Assembly: GCA_947374505.1 (NCBI GenBank)
Contig: CANCCE010000001.1
Location: 1-43,245 of the forward strand
Direction: 5' to 3'
Source: Comamonadaceae bacterium
GTDB lineage: Bacteria; Pseudomonadota; Gammaproteobacteria; Burkholderiales; Burkholderiaceae_C
Length of the DNA: 43,245 nucleotides
Position numbers and translations under genes: made by a program
The notes under the pieces: generated by a model
Databases searched by the model: none
What the model was told of the DNA's origin: nothing
The model's input: the letters and a program-made list of their open reading frames with translations, nothing else
In this document: piece after piece, positions 1 through 7,420 of the stretch
Position numbering within the stretch: position 1 is the stretch's first letter
Layout of the letters: each line of letters starts with the position of its first letter

Positions 1-205
1 TCTTCCGTCCCATCGGGTTTGATGCGGCGTGCCGTCTTCGGCGCCAGACCGAGAAGAGACTTGATGGCCGCCGACGTCTGGGACCTCGCCTTTAATTCCA
101 GCATCTGTCCGAGCAAGGTGAGGGAAATAATGACAGCAGCAGCCTCAAAGTAGACCGCCACGCGGCCCATCGCGATGAATGAAGGTGGAAACACACCTAG
201 GGTAA
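1..205 (-). pseudogene. Copper-type P-type ATPase fragment, 5'-truncated
   Basis: Read on the minus strand, this segment encodes an uninterrupted stretch that includes RVAVYFEAAAVIISL, LLGQMLELKARSQ and LLGLAPKTARRI. This is the conserved segment of copper-translocating P1B ATPases (CopA) around a transmembrane helix and the start of the actuator domain. Similarity fades just upstream of VFPPSF, at about position 200, and the plus-strand promoter and HisD-family gene begin at once. The metal-binding domain and first helices expected upstream are therefore absent. The C-terminal part lies beyond the left edge and cannot be judged. I read this as a gene cut by a rearrangement; a functional short version is unlikely because the missing helices are part of the transport path. 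Confidence 0.7.
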
Positions 206-212
206 CCCCTGA

Positions 213-230
213 ATTGCATACGCATGCAAT
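213..230. promoter_or_regulatory. Candidate LacI-family operator
   Basis: An 18-bp near-perfect palindrome, ATTGCATACGCATGCAAT, has perfect 7-bp outer arms and a central CG. That is the layout typical of LacI-family operators. It lies 59 bp upstream of the HisD-family start, covers the -35 box of the best promoter, and a LacI-type regulator is the second gene of the unit. Binding is inferred. Confidence 0.5.
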
Positions 231-243
231 GTCTGAATAATTT
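214..243 (+). promoter_or_regulatory. Candidate sigma-70 promoter of the HisD/LacI unit
   Basis: TTGCAT (214-219) and TAATTT (238-243) are spaced by 18 bp and stand about 45 bp before the ATG at 290. The -35 hexamer sits inside the palindrome at 213-230, an arrangement suited to repression by the LacI protein encoded downstream. Assigned by eye only. Confidence 0.4.
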
Positions 244-289
244 GAATGTACACACAGGCATTCTTTATTTAAATTCAGGAACTGAACCC

Positions 290-1612
290 ATGATCCGATA
301 CCTCAAACGCGGCCGCGACGTGCAGGCCCGAGCAGATGACGACGTCAAAGTGCGGGCCACTGTCGAAGGCATTATTCGCGACATTGAACAACGCGGTGAT
401 GACGCGGTGCGAGAGTACAGCCGGAAATTTGACAGTTGGGAGCCCGCTGAATTCCGGCTGTCGCAGGGTCAGATCGAGCAGGCCATGAACAGCCTGTCGG
501 CGCGTGAACTCGAGGACATCCGATTTGCGCAAGCTCAGATCCGCAATTTTGCGCAAATCCAGCGCGACTCGATGCGCGATGTGGAGGTGGAAACCCGCCC
601 CGGCGTGATCCTTGGCCACCGCCACATTCCCGTCAATGCCGTGGGCTGTTACGTACCCGGTGGAAAGTACCCGATGATCGCGTCGGCCCACATGAGCGCA
701 CTGACAGCCAAGGTGGCCGGGGTCAAGCGCATCGTCTCAACGGCACCGCCGTTCAAGGGCGCGCCGCATCCAGCCATCGTCACCGCCATGCACCTTGCCG
801 GCGCGGACGAGATACTGGTGCTCGGCGGTGTGCAGGCTGTGGTGGCGATGGCGGTCGGCACGCCCAGCCTTAAACCGGTTGACATGCTGGTGGGCCCGGG
901 CAACATGTTTGTGGCCGAGGCGAAACGCCAGTTGTACGGCCGTGTCGGCATCGACCTGTTCGCCGGACCGACTGAAACGCTGGTGATCGCAGATGACTCC
1001 GTCGACGGTGAGCTGGTGGCGGTTGACCTGCTGGGTCAGGCCGAACACGGCGCCACCTCGCCCGCTGTGCTGCTGACCGACAGCGAAGCCCTGGCACGCA
1101 GCACCATGGCCGAAATCGAGCGCCAGCTGAAGATATTGCCAACTGCGGCCATTGCCTCGCTGAGCTGGGCAGAGTTCGGCGAAGTCATCGTTTGCGACAG
1201 CCGCGAAGAGATGCTGCAAAAGGCCGACGAACTGGCGTCTGAGCACGTGCAGATCATGACGCGTGAGCCCGACTATTTCCTGAACAACATGACCAATTAC
1301 GGCGCCTTGTTCATCGGCCCGCGTACCAACGTGGCGTTTGGCGACAAGGTCATTGGCACCAACCACACGCTGCCGACCAACAAGGCTGCTCGCTACACCG
1401 GCGGTCTGTGGGTCGGCAAGTTCCTCAAGACCTGCACCTATCAAAAGGTGACGACCGACGAAGCCAGCGCAGAGATCGGTGAGTACTGCTCGCGCCTGTG
1501 TCACATGGAAAATTTTGCCGGCCATGGCGAGCAGGCCAATATCCGGGTGCGCCGATATGGCACACGGCCGGACGTGCCTTGGTACCAACCCGTGCCAGCG
1601 CTGGAAGCATGA
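290..1612 (+). CDS. Histidinol-dehydrogenase-family NAD-dependent dehydrogenase (HpsN-like)
   Basis: A 440-residue cytoplasmic enzyme of the HisD family. The zinc and catalytic residues of HisD are present: Gln and His in GQAEHG (about residues 250-253), the Glu-His pair in ASEHVQ (about 317-318), Asp in FGDKVIGTNH (about 352) and the C-terminal His in ENFAGH (about 412). No other histidine biosynthesis gene is near, and the neighbours are a LacI regulator, a Bug protein and catabolic enzymes, so biosynthetic HisD is unlikely. Relatives in this setting include sulfopropanediol 3-dehydrogenase (HpsN), which oxidises an alcohol to a carboxylate in two NAD-dependent steps; the substrate here is unknown. 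I chose ATG 290 (MIRYLKRG) because AGGA lies 9 bp upstream; an in-frame ATG at 224 falls between the promoter elements. Confidence 0.85.
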   Translation: MIRYLKRGRDVQARADDDVKVRATVEGIIRDIEQRGDDAVREYSRKFDSWEPAEFRLSQGQIEQAMNSLSARELEDIRFAQAQIRNFAQIQRDSMRDVEVETRPGVILGHRHIPVNAVGCYVPGGKYPMIASAHMSALTAKVAGVKRIVSTAPPFKGAPHPAIVTAMHLAGADEILVLGGVQAVVAMAVGTPSLKPVDMLVGPGNMFVAEAKRQLYGRVGIDLFAGPTETLVIADDSVDGELVAVDLLGQAEHGATSPAVLLTDSEALARSTMAEIERQLKILPTAAIASLSWAEFGEVIVCDSREEMLQKADELASEHVQIMTREPDYFLNNMTNYGALFIGPRTNVAFGDKVIGTNHTLPTNKAARYTGGLWVGKFLKTCTYQKVTTDEASAEIGEYCSRLCHMENFAGHGEQANIRVRRYGTRPDVPWYQPVPALEA

Positions 1613-1637
1613 GCGCGGTGCCTTGCATCTCGGCGGC

Positions 1638-2678
1638 ATGAAGTCCAATCCGACGGCACACGACGTCGCCCGGCTGGCGGGCGTTTCCCAGTCGGCCGTG
1701 AGCCGCACCTTCACCGCTGGCGCCAGTGTGGCGCCAGCCACTCGGGAGCGCATCTTGGCGGCTGCACGCGAGATCGGTTACCGGCCCAATGCCATTGCCC
1801 GCAGCCTCATCACCCGGCGCAGCCGCATCGTTGGGCTGGTCATGAGCTATCTTGAAAATCAGTTCTACCCGCTGGTCATTGAGCGATTTTCGCAAGCGCT
1901 GCAACGCAACGGCTATCACGTGTTGCTGTTCATCAGCGAGACGGCGGATGCGGACGCGATTCTGACCGACATCCTTCAGTACCAAGTCGACGGGATCGTG
2001 ATGGCGTCCACCACGCTGTCGTCTGGTCTGGCACAGGACTGCGCCAAAGCCGGCATCCCGGTGGTGTTGTTCAACCGGGTGGCGCAGCTCGGCGCCATGG
2101 GGCGTTTCTCCACCAGTTCGGTGACGTCGCAAAACCGCGAGGGCGGCCGGCTGGTGGGTGAACTGTTGCTGCGAACCGGTCACCGCCGCATCGCTTGGCT
2201 GGCCGGACTTGAGAACGCCTCAACCAGCCTGGACCGCGAGGCTGGGCTTGGCGAGGCGCTAGAGGAAGCCGGGTTGGCGCTGTACGCCAGAGGCGTTGGT
2301 CGTTATGACTTTGCTGAGGCAAAGCGAGTCGTGCTGGAGATGTTCAGCGACCCGGCTACACGGCCCGATGCATTGTTTGCCGCGAACGACCACATGGCCA
2401 TTGCGGCGCTGGAGACTTTGCGCACCGACCTCGGGCTTCGGGTGCCAGAAGACGTCTCGGTGGTGGGCTTTGACAACGTGCCGCAAGCGGCGTGGCCATC
2501 CTTTAACTTGACCACGGTGCAGCAGGATGTGGACCGCATGGTGGAGGCCACCCGTACCCTGTTGTTCGAACAAATCGACGGCGAAGTGCTGGCGCGCAGC
2601 GTGACCGTGCCCTGCGTGCTGGTGGAGCGCGGCACCGTGCGCGTTCGCGAATCCCGGCGCGCATTGACATCCATATAA
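1638..2678 (+). CDS. LacI-family transcriptional regulator
   Basis: A 346-residue regulator. The N-terminus has the LacI helix-turn-helix and hinge: AHDVARLAGVSQSAVSRTF at about residues 7-25, then YRPNAIARSL. A periplasmic-binding-protein-like effector domain follows and ends with DVSVVGFDN and a typical C-terminus. The start at ATG 1638 (MKSNPTAHD) puts the DNA-binding domain at the N-terminus; longer versions would run into the end of the HisD-family gene 26 bp upstream. The gene is co-directional with the enzymes around it and probably controls this unit through the palindrome at 213-230. The effector is unknown. Confidence 0.92.
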   Translation: MKSNPTAHDVARLAGVSQSAVSRTFTAGASVAPATRERILAAAREIGYRPNAIARSLITRRSRIVGLVMSYLENQFYPLVIERFSQALQRNGYHVLLFISETADADAILTDILQYQVDGIVMASTTLSSGLAQDCAKAGIPVVLFNRVAQLGAMGRFSTSSVTSQNREGGRLVGELLLRTGHRRIAWLAGLENASTSLDREAGLGEALEEAGLALYARGVGRYDFAEAKRVVLEMFSDPATRPDALFAANDHMAIAALETLRTDLGLRVPEDVSVVGFDNVPQAAWPSFNLTTVQQDVDRMVEATRTLLFEQIDGEVLARSVTVPCVLVERGTVRVRESRRALTSI

Positions 2679-2696
2679 GAACGGGAACACAACAAC

Positions 2697-3650
2697 ATGA
2701 CTGATATTCAAAAATTCATTGGCGACCGGACGATTGCCATCGTGGGTGCCGGCTTGGTCGGCGCCGGCTGGGCAGTGGTCTATGCCCGTGCCGGTTTGAG
2801 GGTGAAGATGTTTGACGCGAATCCGGAGATCACCCGCAAGGCGGTTCCTCTGATCGCGGGGCAGTTGGCCGGACTCAAGAAGCACGGTCTGATCGAGGAA
2901 GAACCCGCTGCCATTCTGGCGCGCATCAGCACGGCATCGACGCTGGCTGAAGCCATTGAAGGCGTGGCCTATGTGCAGGAATCGGTGCTGGAACGTGTTG
3001 ACGTGAAACGCCAGCTGATGATCGACATCGATGCGATGGCATCACCTGAGTTAATCGTTGGCAGCTCTACTTCCGGCATTCCCGGATCGGCGTTCGCGCT
3101 GGGGCTGTCGATCTCGCCACGGGTGCTGATCGTGCATCCGGTCAACCCGCCTTATTTGGTGCCGGTGGTTGAACTGGTGCCGTCACCGGAAACATCGCCC
3201 GCGACCGTTGAATTTGCAAATGCGCTCATGCAGGCTGTCGGCCAGACCGTGGTGCATGTGCGCAAGGAAGTCGAAGGCTTTGTGCTGAACCGCTTACAGG
3301 CAGTGCTGCTGCGAGAAGCCTGGGCGCTGGTGCAGGAAGGCGTTGCCAGCTGTGAAGACATTGACAAGACCGTGCGCGACGGCCTGGGTTGGCGCTGGTC
3401 TTTCATGGGGCCGTTCGAGACCATCGATCTGAATGCGCCCGGTGGCGTTGCTGACTATGCCGAGCGACTGGGTCCGCTGTACCAGCGCATCGCCGCATCG
3501 CGCCAGCACGAACAACCGTGGGATGAGGCGCTGATCAAGGAGGTGGAGGTGCAACGCCGAGAGCACTTGGACCATGCCGAGCTGGAGTCGCGCCGCGCTT
3601 GGCGTGATGAAAAACTGATGGCATTAGCCGCTGCCCGACGGCGGCCTTGA
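2697..3650 (+). CDS. 3-hydroxyacyl-CoA dehydrogenase family oxidoreductase
   Basis: A 317-residue NAD-dependent dehydrogenase with a Rossmann fold at the N-terminus (VGAGLVGAGWA, about residues 16-26), the HPVNPP segment carrying the catalytic His (about 142-147) and a helical C-terminal domain containing GLGWRWSFMGPFE. The one-domain layout and the HPVNPP and GP-F-E-T signatures resemble L-carnitine dehydrogenase and L-gulonate 3-dehydrogenase (lambda-crystallin) more than the fatty-acid enzyme, so the substrate may be a free hydroxy acid rather than an acyl-CoA. It follows the LacI gene by 18 bp and probably shares its transcript. The exact substrate cannot be told from sequence. Confidence 0.85.
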   Translation: MTDIQKFIGDRTIAIVGAGLVGAGWAVVYARAGLRVKMFDANPEITRKAVPLIAGQLAGLKKHGLIEEEPAAILARISTASTLAEAIEGVAYVQESVLERVDVKRQLMIDIDAMASPELIVGSSTSGIPGSAFALGLSISPRVLIVHPVNPPYLVPVVELVPSPETSPATVEFANALMQAVGQTVVHVRKEVEGFVLNRLQAVLLREAWALVQEGVASCEDIDKTVRDGLGWRWSFMGPFETIDLNAPGGVADYAERLGPLYQRIAASRQHEQPWDEALIKEVEVQRREHLDHAELESRRAWRDEKLMALAAARRRP

Positions 3651-3701
3651 TCCCAATACCCTTCATTCAACCCAACCAACCGAAACGACTTCATCGTGAA
3701 T

Positions 3702-4697
3702 ATGTACCCCACACTCCCCGCCCAAGCCCTCCATCGCCTTCTGGGCGCAGCCATGGCACTGGCTGCCATCTGCCTGCCCGCTGCACATGCGCAGAGCGAA
3801 TACCCCAACAAGCCGATCCGCCTGATCGTGCCCTTCGCCACCGCTGGCGTGACCGACACCAGTGCCCGCATCGTGGCCGAGAAGCTCAGTCGGGAGCTGG
3901 GCCAGCAGGTGGTGGTCGACAACAAGCCTGGCGCAGCCGGCAATATCGGCACCCAGATGGTGGCGCGAGCCGAACCGGACGGCTACACCTTGCTGCTCGG
4001 CTATGACGGCACGCTGGTGATCAACCCCAACGTCTATGTCAAGGTGCCTTTCGACCCTGTCAAGGACTTCGCACCCATCGGCAAGATCGGTGACGCGATT
4101 CTGGTGGTCGCGACCAACGCCAAGTTGGGCGTCAACACCATGGCCGAACTGCAGAACTACGCCAAGACCGTTCCGGGCGGCATGTCCTACGGTAGCGCAG
4201 GCACCGGCAGCACCACCCATCTGGCCGGCGAAATGCTGCACCAGCGCACCGGCATCCCGATGACCCACGTGCCCTACAAGGGCGGCGGGCAGGCGGTGGC
4301 TGACGTGGTGGGCGGCGCCCTGCCGGTGACGTTCGCCGCGGTGGCGGGCGCCATGCCCTTCGTCAAGGGTGGCCAGATCAAAGCCGTGGCCGTCACCTCG
4401 CGCCAGCGTGCGCCTTCACTGCCGGACGTACCGACCTTCATCGAAGCCGGCCTGAAGGACTTTGAGATCAACTCCTGGGTCGGTCTGCTGGCGCCAGCGC
4501 GCACGCCCAAGCCAGTGATCGACAAGCTGAATGTGGCGCTGCAAAAGGTGCTGAACGCGCCCGACATGCGCGACCGCCTCTCTTCGCTGGGCATCGTGGC
4601 CATGCCTGGCACGCCCGAGGCCTACGGCCGCGAGATTGTGCGCGACCTGGAAAAGAACAAGGCGATCGTCAAAGCCGCCGACATCAAGCTTGAATAA
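3702..4697 (+). CDS. Bug/TctC-family periplasmic solute-binding protein
   Basis: A protein of about 331 residues with a Sec signal peptide (hydrophobic stretch and cleavage near AHAQ) followed by the family opening YPNKPIRLIVPFATAGVTD. Further signatures are VVDNKPGAAGNIG, DGYTLLLG, YGSAGTGSTTHLAGE and HVPYKGGG. Bug proteins bind carboxylates in the periplasm and usually feed a TctAB membrane pair, but no tctA or tctB is in this window. I prefer ATG 3702 (MYPTLPAQ); GTG 3696 is possible. Its place between two catabolic enzymes suggests that it binds the substrate or an intermediate of this unit. Confidence 0.9.
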   Translation: MYPTLPAQALHRLLGAAMALAAICLPAAHAQSEYPNKPIRLIVPFATAGVTDTSARIVAEKLSRELGQQVVVDNKPGAAGNIGTQMVARAEPDGYTLLLGYDGTLVINPNVYVKVPFDPVKDFAPIGKIGDAILVVATNAKLGVNTMAELQNYAKTVPGGMSYGSAGTGSTTHLAGEMLHQRTGIPMTHVPYKGGGQAVADVVGGALPVTFAAVAGAMPFVKGGQIKAVAVTSRQRAPSLPDVPTFIEAGLKDFEINSWVGLLAPARTPKPVIDKLNVALQKVLNAPDMRDRLSSLGIVAMPGTPEAYGREIVRDLEKNKAIVKAADIKLE

Positions 4698-4736
4698 GCG
4701 CCTTTCTTTGTTTTCTTATTTTTGACTGGAACCGCC

Positions 4737-5600
4737 ATGGCTAATCCCATCCTTCGACAAAAACTCGCTGCGGGAGAATTCCTTGTCATCCCCGGCGTAC
4801 AGGACATGATCGCCACCGTCATGACCAACAAGGTCGGTTTCGACATCATCTACGGGACCGGCTACTGGACCACCGCCTCAGCCTACGGCCTGCCGGACGC
4901 CGGCATCGCCACCTACACCCAGATGGTGGACCGCATGCGCACCATCACGCGGACCAGCAAGGCCGCCCTTATCGCCGACGCAGACACCGGCTACGGCGGC
5001 CTGCTCAACGTGCACCACACGGTGCGTGGGTATGAGGAGGCCGGGGTCACCGCGATCCAGATCGAGGACCAGGAATTCCCTAAAAAGTGCGGCCACACGC
5101 CGTACAAGCGCTGTGTGCCTATTGAAGACATGGTCGAGAAAATCAAGGTCGCGTCGGAAGCTCGCGAAGACAAGGAGAACTTCCTCATCATCGCCCGTAC
5201 CGATGCGCGCGCCAGCCTCGGCGTGGACGATGCTTTGCGCCGCATGGAGGCCTATGCAAAGGCCGGTGCTGACATCCTGTTCTTCGAGGCGCCTCAGTCC
5301 GAGGAAGAGATGCGCCGCGCCTGCGAGGCCTTCGACCTGCCCATGATGGCGAACATGGCCGACGGCGGGAAAACACCCATTCTGCCGGCCGATGTGCTCA
5401 AGGAAATCGGCTATTCGCTCGCCATCTTTCCCGCCATGACGAGCTTGGTCGCAGCCGCTGCGATGGAGAGGGCGCTGCGCCACCTCAAGGAGGCAGGCAC
5501 CAGCCTGTCGCCCGACATTCCCATGACCGACTTCAATGAGTTCTGCCAGTTGATTGGCTTCGATGAAGTCTGGGACTTCGAGAAGCGCTGGGCACGTTGA
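4737..5600 (+). CDS. Isocitrate lyase/PEP mutase superfamily lyase
   Basis: A 287-residue TIM-barrel enzyme of the isocitrate lyase/phosphoenolpyruvate mutase superfamily. The Mg-binding segment ADADTGYGG (about residues 80-88) and the flexible-loop motif KKCGH (about 116-120), with its catalytic Cys, are present. KKCGH or KRCGH marks the C-C bond lyases (isocitrate, 2-methylisocitrate and 2,3-dimethylmalate lyases) rather than PEP mutase. A 2-methylmalate- or dimethylmalate-type substrate would fit, but this is not certain. ATG 4737 (MANPILRQ) is chosen over TTG 4722. It is the last gene of the HisD/LacI unit, 39 bp after the Bug gene. Confidence 0.85.
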   Translation: MANPILRQKLAAGEFLVIPGVQDMIATVMTNKVGFDIIYGTGYWTTASAYGLPDAGIATYTQMVDRMRTITRTSKAALIADADTGYGGLLNVHHTVRGYEEAGVTAIQIEDQEFPKKCGHTPYKRCVPIEDMVEKIKVASEAREDKENFLIIARTDARASLGVDDALRRMEAYAKAGADILFFEAPQSEEEMRRACEAFDLPMMANMADGGKTPILPADVLKEIGYSLAIFPAMTSLVAAAAMERALRHLKEAGTSLSPDIPMTDFNEFCQLIGFDEVWDFEKRWAR

Positions 5601-6048
5601 CAAAACGCTTTCCGCTGGACTGCGTTGCACATCCGAGACTCCTCAGCGCGGCTTACCGCATCTCTACACTCGCTAAGATCCAAGAACGTTTCGACCACCT
5701 CGCGGCCGATCAGGCACTGCGGGATATGGTGGTTTTTAAATGGCCGGGACAGCAATCCACGAGGTAGAAAAAACGGGTTGATGTTTTGCCTTTGTGAATG
5801 GGCAGTGGCACGAGGATATCGGTGGCTGCCCGCCGTTAGCCGTTACCGCTTGGTTTGAGGAGACCGCCGAGCGGTGCTACGAAATGTGAGAGCGATAAGG
5901 TTGCGTTACGGTCAATCCACGGGCCCGCAACTTTCTGGTGTGGCACACGGAGTCCGACTGGGTCACCCGCATGCCGGATGGTGTGGCAGGGCGCCTCCGT
6001 TTCGAGCCACCTTATACCGAGGGTTCTTTCCCATGCGGTTGACCGCGC
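5601..6048. other. Gene-poor stretch, possible decayed DNA
   Basis: No gene is supported here. Short open frames of up to about 77 codons occur on both strands, but none has a ribosome binding site or a recognisable protein motif, and all are crossed by stops in the frames that look most protein-like. Directly to the right is the end of a YceI-like gene, so this interval may be the scar of deleted or rearranged genes. Confidence 0.4.
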
Positions 6049-6150
6049 TTACTGAGCCAATCCTTCAATGGCAATGTCGATGCGCACGTCGTCGCCGACA
6101 TAGGGTGCGTATTTACCGGCGTTGAATTCACTGCGGTTGATCGGAACCGG
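6049..6150 (-). pseudogene. C-terminal remnant of a YceI-like gene
   Basis: On the minus strand, 33 codons ending in TAA (6049-6051) encode PVPINRSEFN, AGKYAPYVGDD and VRIDIAIEGLAQ. This resembles the last strands of YceI-family periplasmic lipid-binding proteins, where the end of the beta-barrel often reads FN-GKYAP-V-DEV. An in-frame TGA (6151-6153) sits immediately upstream, and no open frame upstream looks like the rest of the family. It is a gene fragment with no sign of a start. The family assignment rests on one short segment. Confidence 0.55.
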
Positions 6151-6356
6151 TCAAAGTGTCACGGGGGTGAGTGCATACCAATGTCTAACTCGCCGGTAGT
6201 CATGCCCATCCACAGGTCATCGAATCGGAGAGACATAAAAATCAGCGGAATAGGCTCTTTTTTTGTACGATCAAGCCATGTCGCAGTGTTGACGATCAAA
6301 AATCAGTAGGCAGACCGGAACAAAATCCGACAGTGAAATTTTAAGAAGGAAAGATC

Positions 6357-7325
6357 ATGCGATATTTTTTCGCTACGGCGTTATCCGCTTTCAGCTTGCT
6401 TTTACCGTTTGCTACTGCCACAGCGCAAACATATCCTGATCGGCCGATCAAGGTGATCGTGCCCTACGGTTCGGGCGGTGTTGACGTCCAGATGCGCTTG
6501 GCGCAGACTTTCATGGAGCCCTTGCTGGGCCAGCGTCTCGTGATCGAAAACCGGCCGGGCGCTGGCGCCATCATGGGTACGAGCGCTGTGCGTCATGCCG
6601 CTCCTGATGGCTACACCCTGCTTTTCACCGGAACTTCTGCACTTTCGGTTATCCCTCATATGAAGCGGGTCACGTACAAGATGGACGATTTCGTTCCGAT
6701 TGGAAACCTCACAGGCACGGCGCTAGCCTTTGTCTCCCGTTCGAGCGCGCCCTACAAGACGCTGGCCGAACTGATCTCGTACGCAAAGCAGAATCCCGGC
6801 AAAGTGAACATGGGATCGACTGGGGTCGGAACCACGACCCACATGGTCGGCGAGGCGTTGCAACTGGCCGCCGGAATCAAGCTGACCCATATTCCCTACA
6901 CCGGCAATGCCCAAGTGATCAGCGGACTACTGAGTGGGAGTGTCGATGTCTTTATCGGGATCCCCGGATCCTTCATGCCTCAGGTCAATGCCGGGACTTT
7001 GCGCGCACTTGCAACGACCGGGAACGTGCGGTCTGAGTTCCTGCCTGATGCGCCAACGCTCAAGGAAGCCGGACTGAATGTGGTTGAAGAGACCAAGTTC
7101 GGATTGCTGGCCCCGAAGGGCCTGAATGCCAGCGCGGTGAATAAACTGGCGAATGCCCTCAAAGTCGCCGTCCAAGGTAAAGAGTTTGGTGACAAGATGC
7201 GCGCCAGTTATGTCACGCCGCATTACCTAGACTCGGCGGGATTTGTCGATGCGCTACGTCAGGAAGATGACTACTGGTCAGCCATGCTGAAGCGTCCTGA
7301 GTTTCAGGCGCTGGTGGAAAATTAA
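6357..7325 (+). CDS. Bug/TctC-family periplasmic solute-binding protein
   Basis: A 322-residue protein with an N-terminal signal peptide (hydrophobic FFATALSAFSLLLPF, cleavage near ATAQ) followed by YPDRPIKVIVPYGSGGVD. Family marks VIENRPGAGAIMG, DGYTLLFTG, GSTGVGTTTHMVGE and HIPYTGN are present. The ATG is backed by a strong ribosome binding site (AAGGAAAG, ending 5 bp upstream). It is the first gene of the thiolase-like/DUF35/CoA-ligase group and presumably captures the acid that the group activates. No membrane TctA/TctB partner is encoded in the window. Confidence 0.9.
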   Translation: MRYFFATALSAFSLLLPFATATAQTYPDRPIKVIVPYGSGGVDVQMRLAQTFMEPLLGQRLVIENRPGAGAIMGTSAVRHAAPDGYTLLFTGTSALSVIPHMKRVTYKMDDFVPIGNLTGTALAFVSRSSAPYKTLAELISYAKQNPGKVNMGSTGVGTTTHMVGEALQLAAGIKLTHIPYTGNAQVISGLLSGSVDVFIGIPGSFMPQVNAGTLRALATTGNVRSEFLPDAPTLKEAGLNVVEETKFGLLAPKGLNASAVNKLANALKVAVQGKEFGDKMRASYVTPHYLDSAGFVDALRQEDDYWSAMLKRPEFQALVEN

Positions 7326-7420
7326 GGTGTTGCACCAAGATGCCGCACAAAGACGCAACATGAAGTCCTCCGCAGGTCCATTCCTGCTCACTTCATTTCT
7401 TCAACGTCTTGGGGGTTTCC

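Noticed and set aside
290..1612. Histidine biosynthesis HisD
   Set aside because: There are no other his genes nearby. The LacI regulator and catabolic neighbours point to a catabolic dehydrogenase of the same family.
737..1753. Long open frame of 338 codons on the minus strand
   Set aside because: It lies opposite the HisD-family gene, whose protein is clearly recognisable. The antisense product has no motif; it is a high-GC shadow.
4878..5630. Minus-strand open frame of 250 codons
   Set aside because: It is antisense to the KKCGH lyase gene, which has clear family motifs; no ribosome binding site or domain supports it.
5625..5858. 77-codon plus-strand frame in the gene-poor stretch
   Set aside because: There is no ribosome binding site, no motif, and an overlap with other random frames; it is not supported as a gene.
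6267..6299. Direct repeat ACGATCAA twice, 25 bp apart, before the Bug gene at 6357
   Set aside because: Only two 8-bp copies are present, which can easily arise by chance; there is not enough support to call a regulator site.
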